From Acanthochlamys bracteata (taxonomy: Eukaryota > Streptophyta > Magnoliopsida > Pandanales > Velloziaceae), in assembly GCA_019914995.1 (NCBI GenBank), contig CM034134.1, positions 6,890,463 to 6,954,462 on the forward strand: DNA of 64,000 nucleotides, given 5' to 3'. The notes under the pieces were generated by a model. The model made no database searches. It worked only from the letters and a program-made list of their open reading frames with translations, and was not told the origin of the DNA. Position 1 is the stretch's first letter. The number at the start of each line of letters is the position of its first letter. Shown piece after piece: positions 63,695 to 64,000 of the stretch. The position numbers and the translations under genes were made by a program.

Positions 63695-64000
63695 GTAAGC
63701 CATAAAATCTCATCATTGCTCTTCTTTAAAATTCTGCAAAGCAGCTATGCTTGCTCATGTACAACCAAAAGTAAAGTGATCAAAGTCTTAACTTAAATAT
63801 TCTCCCCACCTTATATGAAACTACGAATTCTATTCCTGTTATTGTGTTAATGAGTTTGAATTTCTGGTCCTCATATGTTCTTTTTCCTTTTATTTTCTTG
63901 ATTTCATGCATACTTTTGTGATTGTGCCTCTACCTGATTTTTGTCTACATATATGATAAAAAATGATGGTTATAGTATGCATCATCTGCCTGACCATGCA

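Overview
This is flowering-plant nuclear DNA. It is AT-rich, its genes are split by GT-AG introns, and it holds several classes of plant transposon. The proteins recognised (a chloroplast isoamylase, a plant LETM1-like protein, an ACA-type calcium pump, a CYP81-like P450) are plant families. The species cannot be told from the sequence. No bacterial-style operon, CRISPR array, rRNA or tRNA gene was seen.

Only two genes look alive. On the minus strand, 43646-47616 encodes a CWC21/cwf21-type spliceosome protein in two coding exons with a long repeat-filled intron. On the plus strand, the gene starting near 57.1 kb encodes the catalytic subunit of queuine tRNA-ribosyltransferase. Ten coding exons lie in the window, all junctions keep the reading frame, and the gene runs off the right edge.

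The left 36 kb is a graveyard. Two minus-strand genes are dead but still collinear. A LETM1-like gene spans about 36310 down to 17253, and an isoamylase-3-like gene spans about 14125 down to 3972. Both carry stops and frameshifts, and transposons have broken both. Copia element 1 (17343-22484) sits inside a LETM1-like exon with a perfect 5-bp duplication. Copia elements 2 (24545-31340) and 3 (32095-35338) lie between surviving LETM1-like exons. A CACTA element, a solo LTR and an hAT-type MITE lie in isoamylase introns, and another MITE splits an isoamylase exon.

The most interesting objects are two CACTA elements, each with a matching 3-bp target duplication and each carrying a host gene fragment. 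CACTA-1 (11257-13616) holds exons of an ACA-type Ca2+-ATPase. CACTA-2 (27728-30911) holds, in reverse orientation, a CYP81-like P450 fragment and is itself inserted in the RNase H region of copia element 2.

A degenerate Ty3/gypsy chromovirus with both LTRs lies at 36491-42190, and a short relic of a related element lies at 2380-3837. Two related long LTRs of SIRE/Maximus type are at 714-2173 and 53110-54532. The interval 50.5-52.5 kb holds unrelated gene-like scraps on both strands. No complete autonomous transposon was found: every element shows stops, frameshifts or deletions.
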